Of a stretch of 64,000 nucleotides of DNA, positions 54,695 through 62,930 are shown piece by piece. The translations under genes and the position numbers were made by a program. This stretch comes from Desulfosoma caldarium (GTDB lineage: Bacteria > Desulfobacterota > Syntrophobacteria > Syntrophobacterales > DSM-9756), in assembly GCF_003751385.1 (NCBI RefSeq), contig NZ_RJVA01000012.1:372001-436000 (forward strand). The letters run 5' to 3'. The notes below the pieces were generated by a model. The model ran no database searches, was not told where the DNA came from, and worked only from the letters and a program-made list of their open reading frames with translations. Position 1 is the stretch's first letter. Every line of letters begins with the position of its first letter.

Positions 54695-54725
54695 AGGGGC
54701 GGCGAAAAGATGGGGGGCGTCGATC

Positions 54726-56258
54726 TCAATGCTCTCTCTTTCCCAAAACCCGGCGGATCAGGTCAGCCATGTCCTTGACGGCGTACGGTTTGGGCAAGGC
54801 TCCCTGAAAGCCGTAAAGCTTGTAGTTTTCAAGAATGGGATCCCCGGAATATCCCGTGTAGACGACCGCCTTTACTTTGGGGTCCACGGCCAGGAGTTGC
54901 GCCATGGTCGGAATCGCGCCCAGGCCCCCTTTCACGGTGAGGTCCAAGATCACCAGATCATAGGGTTCTCCCGCGTCCATGGCCTGCTTGTACTTGGCGA
55001 CGGCCTCCTTGCCATGCCGCGCTGTTTCACATTGGTATCCCAGATATTCCATGACGTCTTCGGCCAGTTGACGCAGCATGGGTTCATCGTCCATGACCAG
55101 AATCTTGGCCCGTAGAGGCCCTTCCATTTCGGTCAGACCCGCCGCAAGCGGTCTCGAGTCGGGAACCGCGGGTAAATAGATGGTGACCCTACTGCCCACC
55201 TGATCTCGCGACGTGATGGCAATGTGCCCGCCGTGGCTCTGGACGATGCCCCAGGCCACGGCAAGACCCATGCCCATGCCCTTTTGTGTACCGCGCGGTT
55301 TGGTGGAAAAATACGGGTCAAAGACGCGATCCAAAATCTCCGAAGGAATTCCGGGCCCTTCGTCCTGAATGTCGATGCGAAGATAGGGTCCTGGATTAAG
55401 CTGCGAGCACAAAGGATCGTCGGAGTTCACGTGGGTGTTCTTCAAACGCACGAGAATACGTCCGCCCACGGGGCTTGCGGCTCGCGCATTGTCCAGCACG
55501 TTTGCCAAAAGGGTACGCAGGAGCTGTGGATCCCCTTTGAGGCTCCACAGGCCGTTGTCATACATCACCTGGCCCGTCACCGGTTTTCCAGCCAAAGTCG
55601 TTCGACAGACCTCCTCGGCCAAAGAGCCGGCATGAATCGTCGTTCTTTCCTGAACGGCGCTTCGCGCAAAGCACAAAAATTTAAAGATGAGTTCCCGCGC
55701 TTCCAAAGCCGCCGCGTTGGCGCTGCGCAGCATGGGCGTGATGGGATCTTCCGGGCGGCATTTGCTGAGCGCCAGATCCAGATTGCCAAGTATGATGGAC
55801 AAAATGTTGTTCCAATCGTGGGCGATGCCGCTGGCCATGGTGGACACGGCTTCCAGTTTGGTACGTTTCGCGATGTCCGCTTCCAGTGCCTTGCACGCCG
55901 TGACGTCCCTCATAATCCAGACCATGAGACCCTGAGGGCTCGAAGGAAACGCCACGGCACTCATTTCCACCCATATCGAGGTCCCATTGGCGCGCGCCAA
56001 GTGGTACTCCCCACGCCGCGTCGGCCTTTTGGACTGCTCCGAAGCTTCCCCCAAAGCGCGCCCCACATCCTGAGGGCGCAGAAAAAGGCTCACATGCGCT
56101 CGGCAGAGGTGCTCTTCATCATAACCCACAAGAAGGCAAGCCGACGGATTGGCATAGACAATATGTCCTTGAGAATCCACAAAAAAAACGGCTTCGCGTA
56201 GGAGCTGCAGAAACTCCGAATCCTTCCCTGCAAGGGGATTCGAAAGCTTTTCTTTCAT
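54726..56258 (-). CDS. PAS-histidine kinase-receiver hybrid, soluble
   Basis: Cytoplasmic hybrid kinase of 510 residues: PAS (about 15-135, with VFFVDSQGHIVYANPSACL), HisKA with TMASGIAHDWNNILSIIL, an ATPase domain with DEGPGIPSE and GMGMGLAVAWG, and a receiver with VMDDEPMLR and VILDLTVKGG. The receiver is closely similar to that of the large fusion protein at 28-31 kb (LDLTV-R/K-GG), which suggests paralogy. ATG at 56256-56258 is better spaced from its AGGTG than the GTG three codons upstream. It is convergent with the SEC-C gene. No response-regulator partner adjoins it. Confidence 0.93.
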   Translation of the reverse strand: MKEKLSNPLAGKDSEFLQLLREAVFFVDSQGHIVYANPSACLLVGYDEEHLCRAHVSLFLRPQDVGRALGEASEQSKRPTRRGEYHLARANGTSIWVEMSAVAFPSSPQGLMVWIMRDVTACKALEADIAKRTKLEAVSTMASGIAHDWNNILSIILGNLDLALSKCRPEDPITPMLRSANAAALEARELIFKFLCFARSAVQERTTIHAGSLAEEVCRTTLAGKPVTGQVMYDNGLWSLKGDPQLLRTLLANVLDNARAASPVGGRILVRLKNTHVNSDDPLCSQLNPGPYLRIDIQDEGPGIPSEILDRVFDPYFSTKPRGTQKGMGMGLAVAWGIVQSHGGHIAITSRDQVGSRVTIYLPAVPDSRPLAAGLTEMEGPLRAKILVMDDEPMLRQLAEDVMEYLGYQCETARHGKEAVAKYKQAMDAGEPYDLVILDLTVKGGLGAIPTMAQLLAVDPKVKAVVYTGYSGDPILENYKLYGFQGALPKPYAVKDMADLIRRVLGKREH

Positions 56259-56742
56259 GGGGTGCACACCTCGTGCACAAGAAAAGTTTCACACTTCTAA
56301 CTGGCGCCCCTATATAGAAGCTAGGTCAGAAACGCAAACATTTTTTAAGCTTTCAAGGGTTAAGCCTTCGAAAAAACGCTGCCCTGTTTCCTATGGCAAC
56401 GAAGGAATCGAAACCAACGATGTGTGCCTGGCGCGGGTCCGTTCGGCGATCTTGACGACGCTTGTTCTTGGAATTAGGATGCTTCATGTTAAGGGTTCCG
56501 AACGAATTCGGAATTCTTGGGCTGAAGCCCAAAGTTGTAGGTTCAAAAGCATTGGTCGCACTCTTGGAAAGCGGTCACGAAGGCCGGCGTCTGGTGGTGG
56601 ACGTTCGGCCTTTTGTGTTACGGGCAAGGACTCGCCCCACAACGTCGCGCCAACGGAGCTTCGAACAGGAATTGTTCGTCTCAGGTCTAACATGGGTCAA
56701 TGATCGAAATCTCGGCCGAAAGTGGACGAAAGGGGGAAAGCG
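56259..56742 (+). other. Leader region of the Ni/Co operon with tandem palindromes
   Basis: No clear gene occupies these 484 bp. Two palindromes stand almost side by side: TTCCGAA-CGAA-TTCGGAA (56496-56513) and TTGGGCT-GA-AGCCCAA (56517-56532). They may be leader RNA stems or regulator-binding sites for the metal transporter genes downstream. I do not recognise a cobalamin or NiCo riboswitch, and a GTGTTAC near 56613 has no matching half for a NikR site. Confidence 0.4.
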
Positions 56743-57096
56743 ATGCTTACGGCACAACGGAATTCAAGGCTTGAAACGATCCTGGCCGCCTGCTGTATCT
56801 TGATAGCCCTGACCGCATGCCTGCCGGTTGTTGCCTGGGGGCATAAGGTCAACCTTTTTGCCTACGCGGAGGGCGGAACCGTGTATGTGGAAAGCTACTT
56901 TCCCGACGGATCCCCTGTTGTCAAGGGAAAACTTCGCGTCACGGATGCCAAGGGCACTCAGGTCTTTGAAGGAACCACAGATGCTCAAGGCAAGGCCCAA
57001 TTCGCCGTGCCGTCGGAAAAATCGGACCTTACCCTCGAACTCAACGCCTCCATGGGTCATCGAGCGGTGTTTACGCTGAAGAAAACCGAGATGTGA
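56743..57096 (+). CDS. NikL-like accessory protein of an ECF nickel/cobalt transporter
   Basis: Exported protein of 117 residues. A signal-like hydrophobic segment (TILAACCILIALTACLPVVA) precedes GHKVNLFAYAEGGTVYVESY. This is typical of the small periplasmic NikL proteins found with Ni/Co ECF transporters, which have a carboxypeptidase-regulatory-like beta fold. The sequence VTDAKGTQVFEGTTDAQGKA fits that fold. A His near the mature N-terminus may bind metal. ATG at 56743 follows AAAGGGGGAAAGCG. It is followed ten bases later by another small membrane protein and, after a gap, by cbiM. Confidence 0.82.
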   Translation: MLTAQRNSRLETILAACCILIALTACLPVVAWGHKVNLFAYAEGGTVYVESYFPDGSPVVKGKLRVTDAKGTQVFEGTTDAQGKAQFAVPSEKSDLTLELNASMGHRAVFTLKKTEM

Positions 57097-57106
57097 GGGG
57101 ACGGTG

Positions 57107-57463
57107 ATGGCAAAAGGCCTACTTGGATTGGTTATCCTCTGTTTTGGCCTGGCAGGGGCAATGACCTATGGCCAGCAGTCGGCCACGGCCGGTTTGGAGG
57201 CTCAGGAGATAAAGCCCGCGGATCCTTCCGAGAATGCCTCGCAAGCACAGGATGTGATTCAGCTCCTTCATGCGCTGCAGGCGCAACAAAGGGAAATGAG
57301 CCAGGAATTGCGCGCCATGAAAAGGGAGATGGCCGCCCTGAAGGCGGCCATGCAGGAGCCGGACTTCAAGGACATTCTTGGGGGGATCGGCTATATTTTG
57401 GGCATTTTCGGCGTCGCTTACTATATGCAGGCGCGCAGGTTACGTCATTCCAGAACCTCCTAG
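57107..57463 (+). CDS. Small membrane protein of the Ni/Co transporter operon
   Basis: Protein of 118 residues with an N-terminal signal or membrane segment (LGLVILCFGLAGAMTYG), a middle coiled coil rich in Gln, Glu and Met (LQAQQREMSQELRAMKREMA) and a C-terminal membrane helix (IGYILGIFGVAYYM) followed by basic residues. The layout resembles the NikL/NikN-type accessory proteins, but I cannot assign a family with certainty. ATG at 57107 follows GAGGGG by six bases; GTG at 57104 is possible. It is ten bases after the NikL-like gene. Confidence 0.75.
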   Translation: MAKGLLGLVILCFGLAGAMTYGQQSATAGLEAQEIKPADPSENASQAQDVIQLLHALQAQQREMSQELRAMKREMAALKAAMQEPDFKDILGGIGYILGIFGVAYYMQARRLRHSRTS

Positions 57464-57510
57464 GACCTTCACCAAAGGGTAGGAGGGAATTGAAACGTGT
57501 GGAGCCATTA

Positions 57511-57601
57511 TGGACTCCCGCTTTCGCGGGAGTGACCATGCGCAAGGTCTAAGAATCCGGCTGGTCTCGCGTGGCGTGTGGACTCGCGCTTTCGCGCGAG
57601 T
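57511..57601 (+). repeat. Two REP-like hairpins differing by one compensated base pair
   Basis: ACTCCCGC-TTTC-GCGGGAGT (57514-57533) and ACTCGCGC-TTTC-GCGCGAGT (57582-57601) share loop, length and the flanking TGG. One C-G pair in the first has become G-C in the second, so pairing is kept. They resemble the common REP sequences of bacteria. They lie in the 461-bp gap between the small membrane protein and cbiM, where no gene is evident. Confidence 0.7.
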
Positions 57602-57637
57602 GGCGGGATCCAACGTCTAAGGTCATGGATCTCGTAA

Positions 57638-57690
57638 GAGCGGCGCACACCAGCAGCAAAACCTGGAGGAGCGGCGCACGCCGCGATAGG
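57638..57690 (+). repeat. REP-like GGAGCGGC palindrome with an adjacent half copy
   Basis: A palindrome GCGGC-GCAC-GCCGC (57671-57684) is flanked by GGA and GATAGG. A half copy, AGAGCGGCGCAC, lies about 33 bases upstream (near 57638-57649). The family also occurs at 15309-15322 and 21505-21518, always in intergenic DNA. Confidence 0.55.
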
Positions 57691-57924
57691 AGTTTTCTCT
57701 TAAATCTATCAGGCAGGCGCCCAAGCACAGCGTGGGGCCGCATGGCAGCTTCACGAAATGCCAAAACGGTTCCCCAGAGGAAGGCATTTCGAGCGACCTT
57801 TCAGCATCGGGGTATGCGGGCCGACTGTGAATCACAATGAAGCTTTTGCGAAGGAGACGTTTTCGAGCGCTCTTTCGGAGCACGTTTCAGCAGGCGGCCT
57901 GCCGAAAAGGAAAGGATTTGCCTT

Positions 57925-58542
57925 ATGCATCTTTCCGACGGTGTTCTTCCCACGGCCGTGGCGGTGGGATCCTTTGTGGCGTCGGGGTTGTGCGTCGCTG
58001 TGAGTCTCAAGAAAACCGACCCGGACAATTTACCCAAGATTGCCGTGATGACGTCGGCCTTCTTTGTGGCTTCCCTCATTCATGTACCTCTTGGCCCCAC
58101 CAGTGTGCATCTCTTGCTTCCCGGTCTGGTGGGAATCCTTACGGGTTGGAGCGCGTTCTTGTCCATTTTCTTGGGATTGGTCCTGCAGTCACTGCTGTTT
58201 CAATTCGGAGGGCTCACCGCCTTGGGGGCCAATGGCCTCATGATGGGCTTGCCGGCCTGGTGTGCTGCATGGTTGTATCGGCGCGCGTCAGGCCGCCAAG
58301 GCAAGGGAATGCCCGTGGTAGCGGCATTGGCTTCCGGCACGGCCGTGGCTCTGGCTGCCCTGATTCTCGCCGCTTTATTGGCAACGGGGGGTGAAGACTT
58401 TTTCGGTGTGGCCAAGATTGCCATACTGGCCCACGTGCCGGTTCTTGTGGTGGAAGGGGTGGTCTCGGCCTTTGTGGTCGGTTTTCTTCAAAAGGTGAAG
58501 CCGGAGCTTTTGTGGGCGCCCATGGAGCGGAGGGGCGCGTGA
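57925..58542 (+). CDS. cbiM: ECF nickel/cobalt transporter substrate-binding subunit
   Basis: Membrane S-component of a nickel or cobalt importer, 205 residues. The mature N-terminus MHLSDGVLP carries the metal-binding His of the CbiM/NikM family. Conserved later segments are SLIHVPLGPTSVHLLLPGL and QSLLFQFGGLTALGANGL, both with metal-site residues in the family. Six or seven membrane helices are seen. ATG at 57925 follows AAAGGA by eight bases. The stop overlaps the next gene in a GTGA. Whether the metal is Ni or Co cannot be decided from sequence alone. Confidence 0.95.
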   Translation: MHLSDGVLPTAVAVGSFVASGLCVAVSLKKTDPDNLPKIAVMTSAFFVASLIHVPLGPTSVHLLLPGLVGILTGWSAFLSIFLGLVLQSLLFQFGGLTALGANGLMMGLPAWCAAWLYRRASGRQGKGMPVVAALASGTAVALAALILAALLATGGEDFFGVAKIAILAHVPVLVVEGVVSAFVVGFLQKVKPELLWAPMERRGA

Positions 58543-59468
58543 ACACGGTGGTCCTTCCCTGGGAATGGCTAGGGGCGGGATTGGGCGGAATGGCCGCAAT
58601 CCTTGCGGCTTTCTGGTTCTTCAGGCATGTGGCTCGGGTAAAAAAGGCGTCGATGCGGGAGCATTCGCCGGCATCGGAACTGGACACGCCTTTGCCCGAA
58701 CTGGACGCAGACGAGGCCCGCCGGTCCCTTTTTCATCGCTGGGATCCGCGTGTCAAGATTCTTTCCCTGACCCTTTTCGCATTCATCGCCGTTTCTGTCC
58801 ACCGGTGGACCAGTGTCTTCATGGGCTTGGTCATCGCCGTGGTGTCCGTCCTTGTGGCACGCACGCCCTGGCGCTGGGCGGCGCAGCGCCTTGGCGCCAT
58901 CAGCGGTTTTGTGCTCATGCTTCTCGTGATCATGCCCTTGACGGTGCCCTTTCGCGAAGGGGATGGGCGGCTCGTCATCGAGGGCGTCTCTTACGTCGCC
59001 TTGAATCTTCGAGGTCTGGAATTGGCCGCGCGCATTGGGGCCAAGGCCGTGATCGTCGCCTTGATCATGGAACCCATGCTGAGGACTTCACCATTTTCGG
59101 TGACCATGGCGGCCGTGCACAGGTTGGGTGTCCCTGTGACCTTGTGCCAGATGCTTCTTCTAATGTATCGATACGTGTTCGTGTTTCGGCATGAAATGCA
59201 GCGCATGTGGATTGGCATGACGGTCCGTGGATTTCGCAGTCGTACGGGGCGGTACACTCTGCACGACCTCAGTTGTTTTGTGGGCATGCTCTTTGTCCGC
59301 AGCATGGAACGCACGCAGAGGGTCTATGAAGCCATGCTATGCCGGGGATATCGTGGCGTGTTTCCGTCCACGGTGCGGTTTGCGCTCACCCCTGCGGATT
59401 GGGCATGGGGGTCGGCATGGGCTGTGGCGTCTTTGGGCGTGCTTGCGGCCGACCGCTGGCCTGGGTAG
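58539..59468 (+). CDS. cbiQ: ECF transporter T-component CbiQ with N-terminal membrane extension
   Basis: Transmembrane coupling protein of 309 residues. The CbiQ part begins near FHRWDPRVKILSLTLFAF, and the two Ala-Arg-Gly-type coupling motifs appear as TVRGFRSRTG and AMLCRGYRG. The first 75 residues are not usual for CbiQ: one membrane helix (GAGLGGMAAILAAFWFF) and a charged linker (SMREHSPASELDTPLPE). That extension may stand in for the small CbiN or NikN subunit, which is missing here. The GTG at 58539 overlaps the cbiM stop by four bases. It is followed by the ATPase gene after 206 bp. Confidence 0.93.
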   Translation: MNTVVLPWEWLGAGLGGMAAILAAFWFFRHVARVKKASMREHSPASELDTPLPELDADEARRSLFHRWDPRVKILSLTLFAFIAVSVHRWTSVFMGLVIAVVSVLVARTPWRWAAQRLGAISGFVLMLLVIMPLTVPFREGDGRLVIEGVSYVALNLRGLELAARIGAKAVIVALIMEPMLRTSPFSVTMAAVHRLGVPVTLCQMLLLMYRYVFVFRHEMQRMWIGMTVRGFRSRTGRYTLHDLSCFVGMLFVRSMERTQRVYEAMLCRGYRGVFPSTVRFALTPADWAWGSAWAVASLGVLAADRWPG

Positions 59469-59674
59469 CCCTCTATCCGATATAGCAACGAATCGGCACG
59501 TCCTGATTTGGTGACCATGGCGCTCGAAGGGAAAATCATTCACCAATGGCTCGTTATCACAGGGGCGACGATCCCACGCCCATGAGCCCCAAGGCCATTT
59601 TTTCGAGAACCTGCCGAATGGGAACCCCGGTTTTTTTCATGGACTCTTCACGCGGCGCCCTTTGAGGTTCTAAT

Positions 59675-61393
59675 ATGCACTGGCAAGCAGCTCCGATTCC
59701 CGTAAAACCCCTTGCGCCATCGGTCCTTTTTCACCTTGAGAACGTTTCCTACACGTATCCGAACGGTCAAGAGGCCTTGCGCGGCGTCTCTTTGAGCTTC
59801 GGCCATGGGGAAAAAATTGCCCTGGTTGGCCAGAACGGATCGGGCAAAACCACTCTGGCCAGAATGCTCTGCGGCCTCATCAGCCCCACGCAGGGGCGTG
59901 TGTGGTTTGAAGGCCGACCCGTAATGAAAGAGGATCTGGCCCATCTGCGGCGCCACGTGGGCCTGCTCTTTCAGGACCCGGACGATCATCTCTTTTGCAC
60001 ACGCCTGGCGGACGATGTGGCCTTTGGGCCCCTCAATGCGGGTGTCCCGACGGAACGGACCGCGGCCATCGTCTCCCAAATGCTGGCCCTGATGGACTTA
60101 AGCCCTTATGCCGCCAAGGCACCTCACCATTTGAGCTACGGCCAGCGAAAACGGGCGGCTCTGGCCGCGATTCTGGCCTGCGACCCCTCGGTGCTCATTC
60201 TCGACGAACCCACGGCCAACCTGGATTCCAAGAACACGGAAAAGCTTCTGGAAGCTCTTCATCGCTTCTCGGGAACGCTCATTTGTATCAGCCACGACCT
60301 CATGTTTCTTTACGGGTTCTGTGATCGGGCTGTCGTGCTTCACCGTGGAAGCCTGCATCACGACATGGATTTTCATGACTTCATCGCCCACCGCGCTTCC
60401 CTCAAGGAACATGGACTGGATTTCAGTTTCCGCGTCCAGTGCTGCCGCCATGGGCACGAAGGCGCCTTGGCCCACGACCATGACTCATTGGATCATCACT
60501 CCGATGACTCAAGAAGCGCCGTGGTAAGAAAAGAACCCCAATCGCATGGCCTATCAGGAGCCGGCTCACGGCAAGCCGTGCCGCCATTCTGTGTCATGGA
60601 CCGGGCGGCAGGCGTCGACCACGTTCCGCTTCTGGAACTGCACGACTATTCGTACCGCTATCCCGATGGCACGTGGGGACTTCGAAAGGTTTCTTTGAAG
60701 GTGCACGACGGCGAGCGCATCGCGCTTCTCGGAGAAAACGGCGCGGGAAAATCCACCCTGGCGTCGGTGCTTCTGGGGATTCGCACCGGAAGGGGTCTTT
60801 ATCGTTTTCAGGGCCAACGCGTGGACAAGCGCGTCAAAAAGCACTTATGGCGTTCCGTGGGCATGGTCTTTCAGGACTCCATGGACCAGATGGTTTCTGC
60901 CAGTGTATGGGACGAGGTGGCTTTCGGGCTGAAATATTTGGGCGTAAAAGACCCGGAACTGGGGCGCCGCGTTCGGTCGGCACTGGATCTGGTCGGCCTA
61001 AAAGGCCTGGAGCATCGAGTGCCACACCAGCTCAGTGCGGGGGAGCGCAAGCGATTGTCTCTTGCCGCCGTGTTGGCCATGGAACCTCGCGTGCTCATTT
61101 TGGATGAACCGACGGCCAACCTGGATCCGGAAAGCGAAAAACGGCTTCTTGAAATCCTGGATGAGCTGGCAACGACCCTGATCCTCATCAGTCACGACAT
61201 CTGCTTTGTCTCCTCCCTCACCGACCGCATCCTGCTCCTTCATGAGGGCTGTTTGGTGCAGGACCTTTCCACGGAAAATTTCCTCATGGACGACGGACTG
61301 CAATCGCGTTATGGATTAGACGTGACGTACCACAATCGATGCTGCCGGCAGATTCTGGCCATGCGTGATCTTGAGCACCATGAGCATGGGTGA
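59675..61393 (+). CDS. cbiO: Tandem ECF ATPase CbiO-CbiO with His-rich linker
   Basis: Two ABC ATPase domains in one 572-residue chain. Domain 1: Walker A GQNGSGKTT, Q-loop FQDPDDHLF, signature LSYGQRKRAAL, Walker B VLILDEPTANLD, H-loop ISHD. Domain 2: GENGAGKST, FQDSMDQM, LSAGERKRLSL, VLILDEPTANLD, ISHD. The linker (about residues 250-290) holds CCRHGHEGALAHDHDSLDHH, rich in His, Cys and Asp, and the C-terminus again has HNRCCRQ and ends EHHEHG. Both are likely metal-binding, perhaps sensing cytoplasmic Ni/Co to gate uptake (inference). ATG at 59675 follows GAGGT by six bases. Confidence 0.93.
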   Translation: MHWQAAPIPVKPLAPSVLFHLENVSYTYPNGQEALRGVSLSFGHGEKIALVGQNGSGKTTLARMLCGLISPTQGRVWFEGRPVMKEDLAHLRRHVGLLFQDPDDHLFCTRLADDVAFGPLNAGVPTERTAAIVSQMLALMDLSPYAAKAPHHLSYGQRKRAALAAILACDPSVLILDEPTANLDSKNTEKLLEALHRFSGTLICISHDLMFLYGFCDRAVVLHRGSLHHDMDFHDFIAHRASLKEHGLDFSFRVQCCRHGHEGALAHDHDSLDHHSDDSRSAVVRKEPQSHGLSGAGSRQAVPPFCVMDRAAGVDHVPLLELHDYSYRYPDGTWGLRKVSLKVHDGERIALLGENGAGKSTLASVLLGIRTGRGLYRFQGQRVDKRVKKHLWRSVGMVFQDSMDQMVSASVWDEVAFGLKYLGVKDPELGRRVRSALDLVGLKGLEHRVPHQLSAGERKRLSLAAVLAMEPRVLILDEPTANLDPESEKRLLEILDELATTLILISHDICFVSSLTDRILLLHEGCLVQDLSTENFLMDDGLQSRYGLDVTYHNRCCRQILAMRDLEHHEHG

Positions 61394-61404
61394 AGGAATG
61401 CGCG

Positions 61405-62343
61405 ATGGACGAAAAACGCCAAGGAATGCTTTGGGCGGCCTTTGCCGCCGATGCTTTGGCCTTAGGAGCCCATTGGATCTACGATCCCAAAGCGATTCAA
61501 GAGCGCTTCGGGCGCTTGGAACGCTACGTGACGCCGGGACCGAATTCCTACCATCCCGGAAAGTCGGCAGGAGACTTCACCCACTACGGCGATCAGATGC
61601 TGGTGCTTCTGGAATCCGTCGCTGCCTGCCGGGCTCGCTTTGACCTTCAGGATTTTGCCTCCCGATGGCGAAAACTTTTCGCAAACTACACAGGCTATGT
61701 GGACAAGGCCACCAAGGGCACCCTGCAGCGCTTCGCCGAAGGATACGGGCCGGAGGCGTCCGGGTCGGCATCGACGGATTTGGCCGGAGCGGCTCGCATA
61801 GGGCCGATCCTCTATGCCATGCCAGACGATCCCCAAGCGTGCGTGGCCGCAGCGCGAGCCCAAACGGCCATGACCCACAATAACGCCATGGTGGTCGAGG
61901 CCGCGGCCTACTGGACGGTGGTCACCCAAGAGGTGCTTGTGGGAAAGCACCCGCAAGACGCTTTGGAAAGCGCCTTGCAAAAGCTTTCTCTGCCGGAGCT
62001 TTTTGCATCATGGGTGCGGCACGGCCTGGAAAGCGCATCCATGGAAACGGAAGCCGCCGTTTTGGATTTCGGGCAAAGCTGTGCTGTGGACGGAGCCCTT
62101 CCGTCCGTGGTGCATTGCATCGCCCGATATGCCGAAGATCTGCGCGAGGGACTCATTCAGAACGTTATGGTCGGTGGGGATTCCGCCGGCCGAGGCCTTT
62201 TGGTGGGCATGGTGCTGGGAGCGCATCACGGGCTTCGGGCCATTCCTCAAGAATGGATCGAAGCGCTTCGCGCGGGACCTAAAATCCGCACGCTGATGGA
62301 ACAGATCGATGGCGCACGAATCCAAGAAACCCTGCGATCATGA
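61405..62343 (+). CDS. ADP-ribosylglycohydrolase-family protein, J1-crystallin-like
   Basis: Helical protein of 312 residues of the ADP-ribosylglycohydrolase fold. The N-terminus LWAAFAADALALGAHWIYD is very close to the J1-crystallin-like branch, and SYHPGKSAGDFTHYGDQM and VMVGGDSAGRGLLVGMVLG supply the two metal-ligand regions (GDSAGR is the usual late motif). The early motif lacks the usual TxDT set, so activity on ADP-ribose is uncertain. ATG at 61405 follows GAAGGA by seven bases; GTG at 61390 overlaps the cbiO stop. It may be the last gene of the transport operon by position only. Confidence 0.85.
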   Translation: MDEKRQGMLWAAFAADALALGAHWIYDPKAIQERFGRLERYVTPGPNSYHPGKSAGDFTHYGDQMLVLLESVAACRARFDLQDFASRWRKLFANYTGYVDKATKGTLQRFAEGYGPEASGSASTDLAGAARIGPILYAMPDDPQACVAAARAQTAMTHNNAMVVEAAAYWTVVTQEVLVGKHPQDALESALQKLSLPELFASWVRHGLESASMETEAAVLDFGQSCAVDGALPSVVHCIARYAEDLREGLIQNVMVGGDSAGRGLLVGMVLGAHHGLRAIPQEWIEALRAGPKIRTLMEQIDGARIQETLRS

Positions 62344-62370
62344 CTGAAACATCTGATACGGAGAGGATCC

Positions 62371-62736
62371 ATGACGCGTGAAGGCGATGTGGTGCTTGTT
62401 CATATCGAAGGAAAACCGGCGTTTTTTGCTCGCATTGAAAACATAGCGCCGGATCCCAAACCGGACTGGTGGCAGGTGAAGATGCTGGTGCTTCAAGTGC
62501 CGCTGATCACCGTGACCTGGATTCTTCGAGAAGCCTATATCAACGGCGAAGAATTCACCATGGGCGGACATCCCATGCGCCTGGTGAAAGTGGAAGCCCC
62601 TGCTGAAGACGCCTCCGGCGCCGACCGTGAAGCGCCGGGGCGGAGCGAAGGCGCCCAGAACCGCCAGGGATCTGCAGAACAGACGACGTCCAACGTGGTT
62701 TCGCTTAGGGAACGCAAGCTGAAAAAGAAACCCTGA
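62371..62736 (+). CDS. Small conserved-looking protein of unknown function
   Basis: Soluble 121-residue protein starting MTREGDVVLVHIEGKPAFFA and continuing DPKPDWWQVKMLVLQVPL and ILREAYINGEEFTMGGHPM. The pattern suggests a small beta-barrel domain, followed by a low-complexity acidic and basic tail ending LRERKLKKKP. I know no function for it. The ATG at 62371 is preceded by GGAGAGGATCC, a strong site, 27 bp after the preceding gene, so it is probably co-transcribed. Confidence 0.8.
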   Translation: MTREGDVVLVHIEGKPAFFARIENIAPDPKPDWWQVKMLVLQVPLITVTWILREAYINGEEFTMGGHPMRLVKVEAPAEDASGADREAPGRSEGAQNRQGSAEQTTSNVVSLRERKLKKKP

Positions 62737-62930
62737 GTCCAGACCATGCCGGCCGAATGGATCCTCGTCGCTTCGCTCGCTCTTGTCCTTCGGCAACCTC
62801 TCCTGAGAATGCCAACCCTTCTGAAGGGCCTCGGCACAAACACCAGGAGGCATCACGGACGGCCATAGTCCCATTGACAGAAGAAAACGGAGCGAAACGT
62901 CGTTTTCCCTCTCTCGAATCGTCTAGGCAT

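Noticed and set aside
56613-56619. GTGTTAC, like one half of a NikR operator
   Set aside because: No GTAACAC half lies at the expected 13-15 base spacing.
59557-59640. 27-codon minus-strand frame starting MKKTGVPIRQVLEKMALG
   Set aside because: Protein-like sequence, but with a weak ribosome site and no other support between cbiQ and cbiO.
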